DNA of 64,000 bases from Anniella stebbinsi (GCA_029215795.1 JARDYH010000007.1:21525263-21589262), one strand, 5' to 3'. Shown: positions 22,799 to 34,803, counted from the first letter of the stretch. Program-made: numbers and translations. Notes: generated by a model from the letters alone, not told the origin.

Positions 22799-23330
22799 CA
22801 TTCGTAAATCCATTTCTTCCCATTTCTGCATCAAACTTCTCCTTTTAAAAGCATACAAATTTCATTGTTTTTTCTAGTGTGTTTTTTTTAACAAAATAGG
22901 CACTTTTGTGTATATTTCATTCTAAAATACACATTTCTATGAATCTTATCTTAAAATATGCATGTTGTATGCATTTTAATTTAATGTAAAATATGCCATT
23001 TGCATGCATTGTGTGGCAGATTTTGACCTGAGAACTGCCTTGCTGAATTCAAAGAAGTGGAAAGAAAATGAAAAATAATTATGTTCTGATACACATGTAT
23101 TAGTTCAGGAAGCGTGAATCAAGTTGGTTCACTTAAAAGTCGAGATTCTCTACTATCCATACTCTCACTTATACTCTTTGGTTTGGCTCCTCCCATTTAT
23201 TTTCTCCTAAGGCTGGCTCCCAAGGCAAAGTGGGGTGGAAAAAAGCCTAGACACACATCAGTAACTGAGGTGCATTTGCATATGTCACTAAGCTTGTAGT
23301 CCTGGCTTAATTAACCAGGGTAGGGATGTG
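22799..23330. other. AT-rich decayed repeat
   Basis: The first 200 bp carry ACATTTCTATGAATCTT-, ATATGCATGTTGTATGC- and TGCATGCATTG-type words of the AT-rich repeat group. The rest is unassigned. Confidence 0.35.
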
Positions 23331-23732
23331 GAGAAAAGAGACTGAAAGAACTGGGCATGTTTAGCCTAGAGAAGAGATTGAGGGTAGACATGATAGGACT
23401 CTTCAAATACTTGAAAGATTGTCACACAGAGGAGGGCCAGGATCTCTTCTCAATTATCCCAGAAGTATGCAGGACACGGAATAATGGACTCAAGTTACAG
23501 GAAGCAAGATTCTGGCTGGACATCAGGAAAAACTTCCTGACTGCTAGAGTGATACGACAATGGAACCAATTACTTAGGGAGGTTGTGGGCTCTCCCACAC
23601 TGGAAGCATTCAAGAGGCAGTTGGACAGCCATCTATCAGGTATACTTTAAGGTGGATTCCTGCATTGAGCAGGGGGTTGAATTCAATGGCCTTATAGGCC
23701 CCTTCCAACTTTGGTATTCTATGATTCTATTA
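23331..23732 (+). mobile_element. CR1 LINE 3' end
   Basis: The 97-codon frame at 23357-23650 is the CR1 reverse-transcriptase C-terminus, with GLFKYLKDC, FWLDIRKNFLTARV, WNQLLREVVGSPTLEAFKRQ and LDSHLSGIL before the native stop. The UTR continues TTCCTGCATTGAGCAGGGGG and CCCTTCCAACT. It ends in the CR1-typical ATTCTATGATTCTAT octamer tail. This is the best preserved coding piece of CR1 in the window, but it lacks everything upstream. Confidence 0.9.
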
Positions 23733-24726
23733 TTTGATTGGCATTTTAATGCAAAATTACCTAAGTTGTATTTCCAAAACCAATATGTGAACCTAGCACA
23801 GAGTTATCTTTTGGTATACTGACTCCTCCACATTTGTTTTCCAATCAAAACTCAGGTATAGAAATGTGTACATTAGGGTAAAATGTACAAGAAACATGTG
23901 CATATTTCTGAAAATAAAACAAATATTAATGGGAAAGTGCTTGCAAAAAAAATGTACATGAGGCAAAATTGCATTATTATTTTTTAATATATATTTGGAA
24001 AAATGTGCAAAGAAAATTAAGTTCAAGAGATCCATGGAGGAGGGACTCTAAAGAATAATGATTCTAGCATCTCACACCAACAAAAAATTAATGAGGCATT
24101 CCCAAAGTGCAAAAATAGGGACAGTGATCTATCAATGACAGAAAATAGGGACAGTTAGAAACAAAAACCAAAGGTCAGCCAATAATATAATTTCATTGAA
24201 TGTCTCTACTGTGTCACCAAGGAACCTGGTGTAACACAAACCGAGGCTGGTGTTACTGCGGTGAAAGTATACAGATAATATCTCACCAATTGCCTGAAAC
24301 TCAGGCCTCAATCTCTCATACACATAACATATATATTTTCTTTCTTCCTCTCTCTCTCCACACACACACTGCCGCCCCACCTTGCCATAATCTTAATGAG
24401 ATGAATCATGAGGAGGGGAAAAAAAGCCAGGTTAATGTTCCAAAGGGCCTAATTAGAATCAGGTGATAGCTAGAAAAGGCAACTAAGGTGATTTCTGTCA
24501 CAGTCCATATGAAAAGCTCTAATTAAGAAGAATGATGTCCTTTGCTTCAAGATCCCTGGAGAACTTACCCTGCTATCTTTAACTCCTTCTGACCTAATGG
24601 CAACAACTTTACAAAAGCAGGCTATATATTATGCATTCAGATACAGAAATCTTCCATTTAGCTGATTTGTGGAGGGTCACACATAACACACACACACCAG
24701 AGGTGCAATGGCAGAGGAGAATATGT
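23733..24726. other. AT-rich unassigned sequence
   Basis: 23830-24030 belongs to the AT-rich repeat group (AAATGTGTACATTAGGG, GTGCATATTTCTG). The remainder shows no gene; 24290-24375 is TC/CA-rich. Confidence 0.4.
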
Positions 24727-25080
24727 AGGGATATTCCACTCGGTTTCTCATTTTTCCAACCTTAAGTTGGTTCTATCTCATTTTTGCACCAAATTGTGTT
24801 TAAAAAAAGAAAAAAGAAGAAAGAAAATCCGCAAGAAAATTCATACATATTTTCAGGAGCATTTCCCAAATACCTTTCTAGATACATACATTTTGCAAGC
24901 TATTTCCCCTAACATAATGCATTTCTGTAATTTTCCCCTAATATATGCATTTTGTGAAATTCCTCCTAATATATGGGTTTTTATGTGTACGCTCTCTTTC
25001 GTATTATATGTATTTTGTATGTTTTATTTCCATTTGCAAACTGCATCAGAAATATTGAAAATTTTGGAAAATAAGTTTAT
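24727..25080. repeat. AT-rich decayed repeat
   Basis: Begins TAGGGATATTCCACTCGG and carries recurring CATTTTGCAAGC, CATTTCTGTAATTTTCCCC and GCATTTTGTGAAATTCC blocks of about 30 bp. The 111-codon frame across it is compositional. Confidence 0.45.
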
Positions 25081-25400
25081 TGTGGGAAGCGCCTCTCAGT
25101 GAGAGCATCCTGGAGAGAGTTGTCTGGCACCTACTTTGTATCCTTTGGGACTTTTTAAAGGCTCTTTGGTGGCTTTTATTGGGATTATGAACTTATTTAT
25201 CTTAACATTTTAAGACCTTACTGGGCTGATTTAATTTAGCTACTTCTGCTATGCTGTGTATATATATATATACTTGTATTTTATATGATCATTATGTATA
25301 ATTTATTTTGTATTTATTATGTTTTTAACTATTTTTTTGTAGGTAGCCAGAGAATCTCAGTTATGGAGTGGCTTAAAATAATAATAAGAATAATAAGAAT
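25081..25400 (+). repeat. possible decayed LINE 3' tail
   Basis: TTTTTGTAGGTAGCCAGAGA, GAGTGGCTTAAAATAATAAT and the AATAAG-rich end resemble the 'CACCTTGAG...AAATAATAAT' tails of L2-like LINEs. It is too decayed to be sure. Confidence 0.35.
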
Positions 25401-25499
25401 ATCTCATCCTTCCAAGATACCTTTGTTGGTGAGGTCATTAACAGCCTTCTTTTCATCATTGAGATTATGTGCCATAGGAATCCAATTCTCCTTCACCTG

Positions 25500-25636
25500 G
25501 GCAGGATCTACACAACCACGTTATAATGGTTTATAATGGTTTTGACAACTGTTCAGGCCCAGGACACATTCCATATATTGTTTTCAAAACATTTTCAAGG
25601 TGTTATTTTCTGCTTTGTGTAGATCTGGCCCTGAAA
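25500..25636 (-). mobile_element. family A MITE, inverted copy
   Basis: AATGGTTTTGACAACTGTTC, CATTCCATATATTGTTTTC and CAAGGTGTTATTTTCTGC are the reverse complement of the 17313 copy. The right end is TTTGTGTAGATCTGGCCCTG. Confidence 0.7.
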
Positions 25637-26781
25637 TGTTTTCAGCAGTAAAGGTGAAATAAATCAAATCATAGAATGAAATTTGAACAACACAAATGAA
25701 GAAGGTGGATCTCTTCTGGACCATTCACATGATTCTCCTCAATATGTAACTGTGGCCTATACACTGAAGTAGTCATGTGACAGTCACAAGCACGTGTACA
25801 CTTGTTCAAAGACCACCTTTTGGCACAATGCCACAGTTGGATATTATTGGACTCTGTTAACTTTTCTCATTCATTAATTGAAGTAATTCTTTTAATTAGG
25901 TCCATAAGTATTGCATATTCATTGAAAAATCTGCTATTGGGGAATTGATTTAATAGTATCATCAAAGCAAATGTTATGATATCCAAGTAGGACTTGCAAC
26001 AAAAGATTGCAGTGTGAACTGTTCCTGCTCAGGGTTCAAGACAGGCTGTCAAGGCCTTTTCCTGGACATTCCATTCTGGTTTCCCCTTCATTTCCTATTG
26101 TTTAATAATCAGACAGCTTCCCAATGCCTCTGAGCATGCTTGTTGTAACTCAAAAATGTCACTGGGGAATGTAGATATCAGAGTCTGGTGAAACCATCTG
26201 TTGATCAAAGCCGAAGTTGCAGTCCGAAGTCCAGTTAACAATCTTGGAATTACAAAGCATTGAAGCATCATCTGAAATCCAGTCCACAGGGTCAGGATAT
26301 GTTCAGGCAAGTACAATGTTACAGGAACACGCAGAAGGATGGTCAGGATACAGTCCAAGGTTCAGAACAAGGCTTGAGTCAAAAATCATGAAGCTGAGAA
26401 GCACAGAGCAACGTCAAAGGCACCAAATACAATCGTTGCTTCCAGCACTATCTGGACTTTTATGGGAAGTTGACTAATGATCAGTTGCTGTCAGCCGATT
26501 GAAACTCAGCTGGTCCATGAAGGGTCACACCCCCAACACTCCCAGGCTCAGCTGTTTCCTCTCTCCAGCTGAGTCCTTAAATGACACACAACAGTGTTTA
26601 CTTCTCACTGGGTTGTCTGGGTTCCCCCTTCAGGGTTCCCCCCCTAAAGTTATAACTTATTTGTACCACAGCATAATTTGGGGTTCCCCAAGCCTGCTTA
26701 TATCTCCTGTTCCAATGATGCCATTTTGTCTACAGAAGGATATACATGCAGAAAATGAGTTTGCTGTTAGCATATAGGATA
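25637..26781. other. unassigned, partly LTR-like sequence
   Basis: 25637-26040 shows nothing. 26090-26660 has repeated GTCAGGATA, CAGTCCA and GGTTCAG words of the kind seen in some retroviral-type LTRs, but no ends or duplicate could be found. Confidence 0.35.
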
Positions 26782-26915
26782 GGCTGACCAGATAAAATCC
26801 AGGTCAGGGCTCATGTAACTTTAACTGTCGTGATGAAGAGGGAAGTTGCTTCTCTGCCCATGCATTTGTCTCTCATTACTTCCTCTTTTGAAAGAGGAAG
26901 TAAACAATATTGTCA
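26782..26915. mobile_element. family B palindromic MITE, truncated copy
   Basis: GGCTGACCAGATAAAATCCA and GTCAGGGCTCATGTAACTTT match the family B left end. The copy then diverges, and TTACTTCCTCTTTT/GAAAGAGGAAGTAA forms a local 13-bp hairpin near 26876-26902. Confidence 0.65.
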
Positions 26916-26921
26916 TGGCTA

Positions 26922-27219
26922 GGCTGACCATATGAAAAGGAGGACAGGGCTCATGTAACTTTAACAGTTGTAGAGAAAAGGGAATTTCATCCAGTGTCAT
27001 TTGTGAAATTCCCTCTACATCACAACAGTTAAAGGTGAAGGGGCCGTGTCTTCTTTTGTATATGGTCACTCTAGTATAGTGCATGCACCTTTAACTGTTG
27101 TGATGAAGAGGGGATTTCACCAGGAACTAATTGCATACAAATAACACTGGCTGAAATTCCCTTTTCTCTACAACTGTAATAGTTACATGAGCCCTGACCT
27201 GGATTTTATCTGGTCAGCC
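26922..27219. mobile_element. family B palindromic MITE
   Basis: Bounded by TA on both sides. The left end is GGCTGACCATATGAAAAGG and the right end GATTTTATCTGGTCAGCC. Four quarter units, alternating in orientation, each carry an ACTTTAACAGTTGT-like box and a GAATTTC box. Confidence 0.8.
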
Positions 27220-29011
27220 TAATATAGGATTACACTTTGGAACTCACAGATAGGCATCACAGTATGGGGAACTGAGTATTCTGGAAAGGGAACAAAATGA
27301 ATATATATATATATATATATATATATAATCCAACGGTGACTGGAAATTGAAGTGGTTTCTTTCCCCCCACCCCTAATTAGTAATACTGCAGTAATATCTG
27401 AAAACTAGTTTGGCAGATTATGAAACAGTTTACAGCGAAAGTGCTTTGGTTTCCCTTTTTAATTTGCTTTAATACACAGCCTTGTTCTGAATTAATTTAG
27501 CAATCACAGTCATCTTAAAAACTCACATAAGCTTTAAATTTGCGAGTTCAGTTTAAATATTCTGCCTTTCCCCACCCCCCACTCCCAAAAAGAAAAAAGG
27601 AAAGAAAAATCATGCAAGATATTTTAGAAATGCAGTGGATATATATAGTATTTCCAACTGCGATCTTCTCTCTTTCTTATAAATTAACTATGGGGGCGGG
27701 GGGAGAGACATCCTACCCTGGTCATGTTAGAGTATGACATTTCATTTTCTAATCTGTTTAATGCCAATGGCTTGCACACAGCACATTCTGGTAAGCTTTT
27801 ATGTTCTCACACTAAAAAGGCACATCAGAATTGCAGTCAGGATTCTTTTACAGACAATATATCTTGTTAAACTTACATTTTTCAGAATAAAAATTAATGA
27901 AGGGCTCATCTTTTATCACATTCATACAGGCCAAAATACAGACTGTTTTTGTTTCTTCTCTTTCCTGTCAGAATAGTTGTCTTGACATCATTTTTTTTCC
28001 TGTGTTCAGGAGCCTGAAGAATATAATCTATTAGCGATTGCGTTCTTATTGAATTTAATTAACATTCTAATAGTCACCGCTTGAGTGACACCAATTAGTA
28101 TGCTCATTATTTAGGGCCAAAACTCTGTGGTTTTAAAAGGCTGTTGCTCATGCATTAGGTAGCTTTTTGATAGAGCAGAACTCATTTTTTTGTGTGCGTA
28201 TGTACTCTCCAGAAGAATAGTCTCTAAGAAGTAAACGATCAATAGTTGATTTTTCCACCACAGAGCTTGGGAACAAAAGGAAACAACCTGTATTCAGAAG
28301 GTGTAAGAAGTCGGAGAATAGGTTAGGAGAATGTTCCTTAGTTCAAACAGATTCTAGGCTAGTGCTGCTCTTTCAGACTGTGGGAGTAAGTCATGTATAC
28401 TTTCCCTCAAAATATTTTGCACCTTATACAGCTGGAATTTCCCCTCACAACCAACCCCAGTAGCCATCCTGCCCTGTACAAGACAACCAGGAGAGAGGGG
28501 CCAATTCTCCATCAGCTTGGAGTTTCCTCTTTTCCTGATCCTCTGCTCCAAATTTTCCATGTGTAGGAGACTTGTCTTGTTTTGTTTTTATTTCTGTTTA
28601 GTTTTGTTCTTGATTTCAGTCTATTAACATTTTCCTCAACCTGTTTTCCTCTTTCCATCCCATTTCTCAAGGAAATATAGATTTCTCAAGGAAATATATA
28701 TTTCTCATGAATCCATGTCTTTTTGAGTGCCACATTCTTAGTGGTATTGGATGGCATGAGCCACTTTCAGGACTTTGGTCAAAAGAGTGGGATACAAAAC
28801 TAACAAATATAGACTGTAAGATGACATGGTTGGGTTATTCGTGTGACCTTGCTCTCGTTAACTGATCAATTGGTTTCAGAGTAGGAGGAATTTCATAAAA
28901 TGGGCATTTATTAAATGCTAGCCTCGTATGAGATGTTACGTGTGTGGTGGAAGTGAAAGATGTAGGCATGTTCCTCTATCAGGAGAAGAGCAGTGCTGAT
29001 CCACTAATGCT
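27220..29011. other. unassigned sequence, few repeats
   Basis: A (TA)n tract lies at 27298-27327. An 18-bp duplication TTTCTCAAGGAAATATA lies at 28664-28705. 27990-28160 is AT-rich with ATTGAATTTAATTAACATT, CTAATAG and CCGCTTGAGTGACA words and may be conserved non-coding DNA. No exon was recognised. Confidence 0.4.
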
Positions 29012-29089
29012 GCAATCCTATACTCTTACTTAGGAGTAAGTTCCATTGATGTCATTGGGACTTACTTCTGAGAAGATATAGGATTGTGC
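29012..29089. mobile_element. short palindromic MITE
   Basis: GCAATCCTATACTCTTACTT at the left faces ACTTCTGAGAAGATATAGG and ATTGTGC at the right, around TTCCATTGATGTCATTGG. This palindrome is widespread in squamate DNA. Confidence 0.75.
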
Positions 29090-29469
29090 TTTATGTGTAT
29101 GAACTGAGCCCATGACTACAATACAGTGCACATTCTTATAACTCTGTGGCTGAGTTTAAAATCCACTATAAGAAGCTTTCAACTTGAAATTTACTTGCAT
29201 GCAATGGGCTGTGGGGGAAAGATTTGCAACAAACCTTCTGCCCAGGGCTCATCCATTTTTCAATGCCCATTTTGCAAAGATGCCCTCCCCAACAAACAAC
29301 CCTCAAAATGATGCTGTGTGATGATGTAGCCTGATTTTGAGGAGACCTGCAGAAGAAAGCAAAAACAAACAGCAGCCGCCGCCACCACGAGCCACCAGAT
29401 GGAGTAGGATTACCAATGGTAATCCTTTCCTTCTCAATCACCAAAGTTCTCCTCTTCAATTTTCCTTTT
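29090..29469. other. unassigned sequence
   Basis: No repeat or gene recognised. The 133-codon minus-strand frame at 29166-29567 runs partly through the neighbouring CR1 piece and has no domain of its own. Confidence 0.4.
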
Positions 29470-29570
29470 AGAACATAAGAACATGAGAAGATCCATGCTG
29501 GATCAAACCAGGGGTCTTTCTTGTCCATCACTCTGCTCACACAGTGGCCAACCAGAGGTTCCTGCATGTG
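29470..29570 (-). mobile_element. CR1-type LINE 3' terminal fragment
   Basis: AGAACATAAGAACATGAGAA, ATCCATGCTGGATCAAACCA and CACACAGTGGCCAACC match the complement of the CR1 terminus. About 100 bp remain. Confidence 0.8.
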
Positions 29571-29739
29571 AGGAGAAAGGCAGGTGGTTGTGGGGTGGGG
29601 GGGCAGCTCAACATCAAGCCATGTGCTGAGAACATGAATTAACCATTGTTCAGGCTGGGCACATAACCATTTATTCTCTTATAATTCCATTATGTTCCTG
29701 AGTCATAATTTTTCAGACCATTTTTCAGTTAAAGAAATC
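29571..29739. other. unassigned sequence
   Basis: No feature seen. Confidence 0.4.
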
Positions 29740-29742
29740 TTA

Positions 29743-29878
29743 GGGTATAATCCTATGCACGTTTAGACTTTTTAAAAAGTATTACAACTCCCAGCATTCC
29801 CAGCCAAAATGGCTGGGGAATGCTGGGAGTTGTAGAACTCCCCTTTTTTAATTTATAAACATGCACAGGATTGCACCC
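29743..29878. mobile_element. MITE with TTA target duplication
   Basis: GGGTATAATCCTATGCA at the left faces TGCACAGGATTGCACCC at the right. An inner pair CAACTCCCAGCATTCCCAGC/GCTGGGGAATGCTGGGAGTT surrounds AAAATG. TTA lies directly outside both ends, the duplication typical of PIF/Harbinger MITEs. It could be mobilised by a Harbinger transposase, but its ends do not resemble those of the 44564 element. Confidence 0.7.
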
Positions 29879-29905
29879 TTAGTCAATTAATTGCTTGAGT
29901 CTTAA

Positions 29906-29962
29906 TTGAACTAGTTGCATGGATATTTGTATGCTGGCCAAATATCCATGCAACTAGTTCAA
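29906..29962. repeat. perfect 24-bp inverted repeat (hairpin)
   Basis: The arms at 29906-29929 and 29939-29962 are exact reverse complements around a 9-base loop (TATGCTGGC). The core is ACTAGTTGCATGGATATTTG. No flanking element explains it. Confidence 0.9.
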
Positions 29963-31159
29963 ATTTTCTCCGCTATCATTAAGAGGTGTTCATCCCCCAC
30001 CACTGCCCCATACCTTAAGTTGTCTTCTCTTTTCATTGGGTTGTATCAAATTAATTCTTTTCACTCAACAGAAAGAAAAAGAAATTCAGGAAATGTGATG
30101 TAGAACATGACCCATTCAGAAGCCTTGGCTACATAATGCAAAAAGCTTTTAAACAACTTTCTTGGGAATCCTTCGTAGATGTTATTGACTGAAACCAAGA
30201 AAAAAAATATCCACCTTAGCTGTTTCATCATCATCATCATCATTTTATTATGCGGTCACAGACCCACTAGGAACAATAGCAGTCATTGTTAAAACCATAA
30301 AAACACAATCATAAATTCCTTATACAAAAGGCTATAAAGGTTGTTCAAAGATACCTTAGCTGTTTGAAAAATCTTGTTGGGGGCAAGACGTTTCCACCCA
30401 CACCCCCATCACCTGCTCAAATTCTCTGTTTCAAAGTTTATTTTCTTTGTTTTCCCCCCTTTCCTTTGGTTTGCACAGATATGGATTTGCGTGAACTCTT
30501 TGTTGTAAATTGATATGAGCATCAATTGACAGTTTTATGATCAGTTCACCCCACCCCAAGCAGAAAGGTAGTCACAGCTGTTTAGGGCCAGGAATATGGA
30601 CTGAATCCAAAAGCACTATCCACTGAAAGATATGAGTTATACTCAAGAGTGCCATATATAGATTTGAGCAAGGGGCAGAAACAGCATGGCGTGTTTTTTG
30701 TATATTGTTTAGGAAGGCCCAAGAGCCCAATCTAGTATCAACTACAAGCAAGTGCATTTGAAGATAATTTGTTACTATTCCTTAAAATATAGATCTTAAC
30801 TATAGCAGTGTTATAATGACAGTACAGACACCCAATTTCATTGAAGGATAGGGGTTTGTGCATTTGGCTTGCATTCATCATACCAATAGTTCCTCAGTGT
30901 GTAAAACCACTGAGTTGTTCTTAGATGATAGAGTTTCCCAGATATTGATGTGAGAACTAATGATGTCTGCGCTTACGTTTCTCACCTCCGTGTTCATCTT
31001 TCCTCAATCCTGCTCCTGGTCACAGGATTTTTATTTATTTTTGCTGAACAGAAAAAAGTGTGCATTTTCAAATACGAGAAATGTGCGCTACTGCAAGCAT
31101 GCACCAGGCATGGCAAGAGTGCAGTAAATCGCTGGTGTGCTAGAGCTTTAAGGGAAATT
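29963..31159. other. unassigned sequence
   Basis: Contains an ATC repeat at 30224-30243. The 126-codon frame from 30950 ends at 31330 and crosses the hairpin at 31160; no domain seen. Confidence 0.4.
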
Positions 31160-31200
31160 CCCAGTGTTATCTCTGATTGCTTATCAGAGATAACACTGGG
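31160..31200. repeat. perfect 18-bp inverted repeat (hairpin)
   Basis: CCCAGTGTTATCTCTGAT at 31160-31177 is the exact reverse complement of 31183-31200; the loop is TGCTT. It may be the core of a decayed MITE, since GGAAATTC and GATTCC flank it. Confidence 0.9.
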
Positions 31201-31964
31201 GATTCCTTTCCCCCACTATCCTTCAGGGGGCAGGGTGGTGGGGCAGAAGGTCATTGCCTCACAGGCCATATGGGGTGGCCTGGCAGGCCAAATTTGGCCT
31301 GCCAGTGGAGCCTCGCCATATCTGGCTTAGATGAAGTTAGAACTGGGAACTCCTAAAATCCTCATTTATACACCAACCACCATGTTATACCAATGATACA
31401 CTCAAGTTTTTCTAATGGCTGAGATGGTGTGTTAAAGAAGGTGAGGGTTTTTTTTTTTTTAATCCAAATGAACTAAGTTTCCCTATGGGAACATCCTGGC
31501 TGTACTAAGTGTGTTCAATGGCCTTTAAAAGGAAAAGGAAAGAACAGCCTTTTGCTGAGTAATTAATATAAATTGGCATGCTGGGAATTACTGTCATGTC
31601 ACCTAAGGGTAATTTCAACTTGCCCTAGATGAGTGGTAAATTCCAAACCTACAATTCCGCTCTTCTTCTGCACATTATAGTAAGTCAGTTAAAAGGTTGC
31701 CAGCTTTCGCTGTTATGTGCAGAATGGTTTTACTGATGGAATGAGAAGGCATCACAGCATATCAACCTGCATTCTCCATTAGCAATTTAGTTAAAATAAA
31801 AACACTATTGGGTGTTTGGGGAATTGAATAGAAAACCTACATGGGGTCCAATTTCTTATTCTAGGGCCTCAAATTGTATTCAGTAACCTGAACTCATTTC
31901 ATCCTCACAGCAACCATGTAACTAGATGATGCTGAAAGATACTAGGTGACCTGCTTCAAGTATG
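31201..31964. other. unassigned sequence
   Basis: A palindrome-like block GGCCTGGCAGGCCAAATTTGG is at about 31277. No gene seen. Confidence 0.4.
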
Positions 31965-32880
31965 AGCTGATGGGAGCTGGCATAATGGTGACTGACCAAG
32001 AAAGAGATCTCAAAGTTATGGTGGACAACTCAATGGAAATGTTGAGCCAGTGTGTGGTTGCCATGAAAAAAAAAAGCAAATTCAACGTTAGGCATAAATA
32101 GTAAAGGAATTGAACATGAAACTTCCAATTTGTAAGAATTTTGGTTGTCACAGAGATCTCTTGTTTTATTGTCGCGGTTGTAACGGCCTTTGTGCCATAG
32201 ACTATCTACCCCCCTTGTAGAACTCTATGGTGTGACCAGACTTAGAACACTGTGTACACTTCTGGTCACTGCACCTTAAAAAAAGAGGACATACTAGAGA
32301 TTGGGGGGAATTCATGATGAAGGGGCTGGAACAACTCACCTATGAAGACAGTTTACTACAAGAGATGAGATTGGTGAGCTTAGAAAAAAAAGGCAAGATG
32401 GGGGTGGAGATAATAGAACTATATAAAATTATGCACAGTGTGGAGAAAGTGGATAGGGGGACATTGTTCTCCCTCTCTCATAATACTAAAACCAAAGGTT
32501 ATCCCATGAAGCTGATTGGTGGGAGATGCAGGACAAATGAAAGGAAATACTTCTTCATACAGTTCATAGTTAAATTATGGAACTATTGCTACCACAAGAT
32601 GGAGTGATAGCCACCAATTTGGATGGCTTTAAAAGGGGGTTAGATAAATTCTTGGAGGAGAAGGCTATCAATGGTTACTTGTCCTGATGGCTAAGTGCTA
32701 CCTCTAGTATCAGAGGCAGTAAGCCTATATACCCCAGTTGCTGGGAAACAAGGGCAGGAAGGTGATGTTGCACAAATGTCCTGCTTGTGGGATTCCCATG
32801 GGCAATGGGTTGACCACTTTGCGAACAGAATGCTGGACCAGATGGATCTTGTTCTGATCCAGCACAGCCTTTATTGTTGA
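31965..32880 (+). mobile_element. CR1-type LINE, partial reverse-transcriptase region and 3' end
   Basis: The longest CR1 remnant of this subfamily here. Early on, GATCTCAAAGTTATGGTGGA and CTGTGTACACTTCTGGTCAC encode the DLxVMVD and TVYTSGH-type blocks of the CR1 C-terminal region. The frame 32314-32607 gives MKGLEQLTYED, IIELYKIMHSVEKVDRG, NTKTKGYPMKLIGG and RKYFFIQFIVKLWN. The reading frame is broken upstream and after WN. The 3' UTR follows to about 32880, then an AT-rich insertion, and a stray TTCTCTTATGTTCTTAAG at 33060 may be its displaced terminus. Confidence 0.85.
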
Positions 32881-34345
32881 GGCAACCTAAAATAGGTTTT
32901 AGCCCGATCTCACAATCAGCATCCTACAATACACATATTACAGAATAAAATGGAGTAAAAATATATATAAATATATATGAGTACAAAATAATTTCTAAAA
33001 AACCCACAGTTATAGACCCCCTTTCTTAGGTAGCATCAAGGTCTTCTAGGGCTTCCCTAATTCTCTTATGTTCTTAAGGCCATTCAGTTAACATCATGTC
33101 TGAGAGTGTCAGAGCTGGAAGTATGATCAGGAATTGTATAGGTGGGACTTCCTTATTCAAACCTGGATGGTCACGGCGTAGTGAGCTACATGGAATTTCA
33201 TGTGTTCAAGCCTCAAATCGTTCTCCAGAAACAGAGTGCAACTCAGGGGTTTAACATTAAACCCTGTGATTGGTAAGCAGTTTGAAACCACTGGATTGGC
33301 CAAACCTATAACTCTGATTTGATTTATTAAATTATACAATTGTCCACCAATAAATAGTCATTGAGAAGCTTACAAGTCAAGACCAACAAAGGTAAATTAA
33401 AACTAGCAAACAATACCAATGCAGCCTCCCAACTTTACCTATTATTAATGATGATGATAATAATAATAATAATAATAATAACGCACCATCAATGTACATG
33501 GTGCTGTACATAATAATGGTAGAGTTGGCTATGCTGATGCTATAGACAAGATGAAACAAACACACATGAATGTCTTCAAGTTTGCCACACTATAATTAAC
33601 AGATTGTCCCAGTCATCTTTTCTAAATTTCTTCTTTCTTCCTCTCTCTCTCTCTCTCTCTCTCCCAGCACTATTTTTAAGTCTAGACAGTCAAGTTTGGG
33701 CAGAATTGAAAATATCAGGACTAACTGGGCAGGGAGAGAAGAGCTCAGATGTTGGTCATGTAAATTTGGCCTTTTCCTAGATGAGGTGACTTGTGCAGAT
33801 CAAATACCTGCATTTCCCCCGAACAGAACTCTGTTAGCCCTCCACACACACCCTGCCCCACATTAAAGATATAACCATCTCTATCTGATGTCTCAAAATT
33901 ATGTACTTGAGTGAATAGGAAAATGTCTTGCATTATGCAGGTCCTTAGGCACATTGAGGGAGTTGTGAGTAGTCAGGGATTTAGCAGGAGTGGGTGTTGG
34001 CTACATAAATGGAGATGAGTGACTCCAGGCGAGGTGTATTGCTATAGAAGAGCAAGATCACCTTCACAGTATTCCACAGCTAGCAATCTTGGTCCATTAA
34101 CTTGCTGCTTGTGTGTGTGTGTGTTTGTGTGTGTGTGCGTGTGCGTTTCTGAAGAGAAGGGACAGAGCTAAATCCAGCCCTAACATGACTTTTTAGGATA
34201 TGTAAATATCTCAGAAGAACTTCAACATTACGATTAAATAACAGGAAATCCCAACGCAACTCAATGCCAGTGCTTATATCATTGATGACCTTGAGCTAAA
34301 ACTCAAATAATTCCAAGAAATCAGCAATGTTTGGTCAAGTATTAA

Positions 34346-34388
<43 letters not shown>

Positions 34389-34485
34389 GAGCCTTTTCTT
34401 ACTATTGCTAGAAATAAGAAGGAATTAGAGTGGAACAAAAATATCAGTTAGCAAAAGCTATAGCCACGTTCCCTGCAGAAAAATA
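32881..34485. other. unassigned sequence with microsatellites
   Basis: AT-rich insertion at 32881-33055, an AAT/GAT tract at 33441-33481, CT repeats at 33638-33662, GT repeats at 34111-34145 and (AAT)n at 34345-34387. No gene recognised. Confidence 0.45.
34345..34387. repeat. (AAT)n microsatellite
   Basis: Uninterrupted TAA/AAT units. Confidence 0.9.
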
Positions 34486-34801
34486 GGCTGACCAGATAAA
34501 ATCCAGGTCAGGGCTCATATAACTTTAAGGGTTGTAGAGCAAAGGGAATTTCATCCAGAGTCATTTGTATGCAGTTAGTTCCTGGTGAAATTCCCTCTTC
34601 ATCACAACTGTTAAAGTTGCAGGCACTATACTAGAGTGACCATATACAAAAGAAGGCAGGGCCCCTGCAACTTTAACTGTTGTGATGAAGAGGGAATTTC
34701 ACCAGGAACTAATTGCATACAAATGACACTGGCTGAAATTCCCTTTTCTCTACAACTGTTAAAGTTACATGAGCCCTGACCTGGATTTTATCTGGTCAGC
34801 C
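34486..34801. mobile_element. family B palindromic MITE, full copy
   Basis: TA-bounded. The left end GGCTGACCAGATAAAATCC and right end GGATTTTATCTGGTCAGCC are exact inverted copies. The two middle quarters carry AAAGTTGCAGG and CCTGCAACTTT with ATATACAAAAGAAGG. Confidence 0.85.
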
Positions 34802-34803
34802 TA

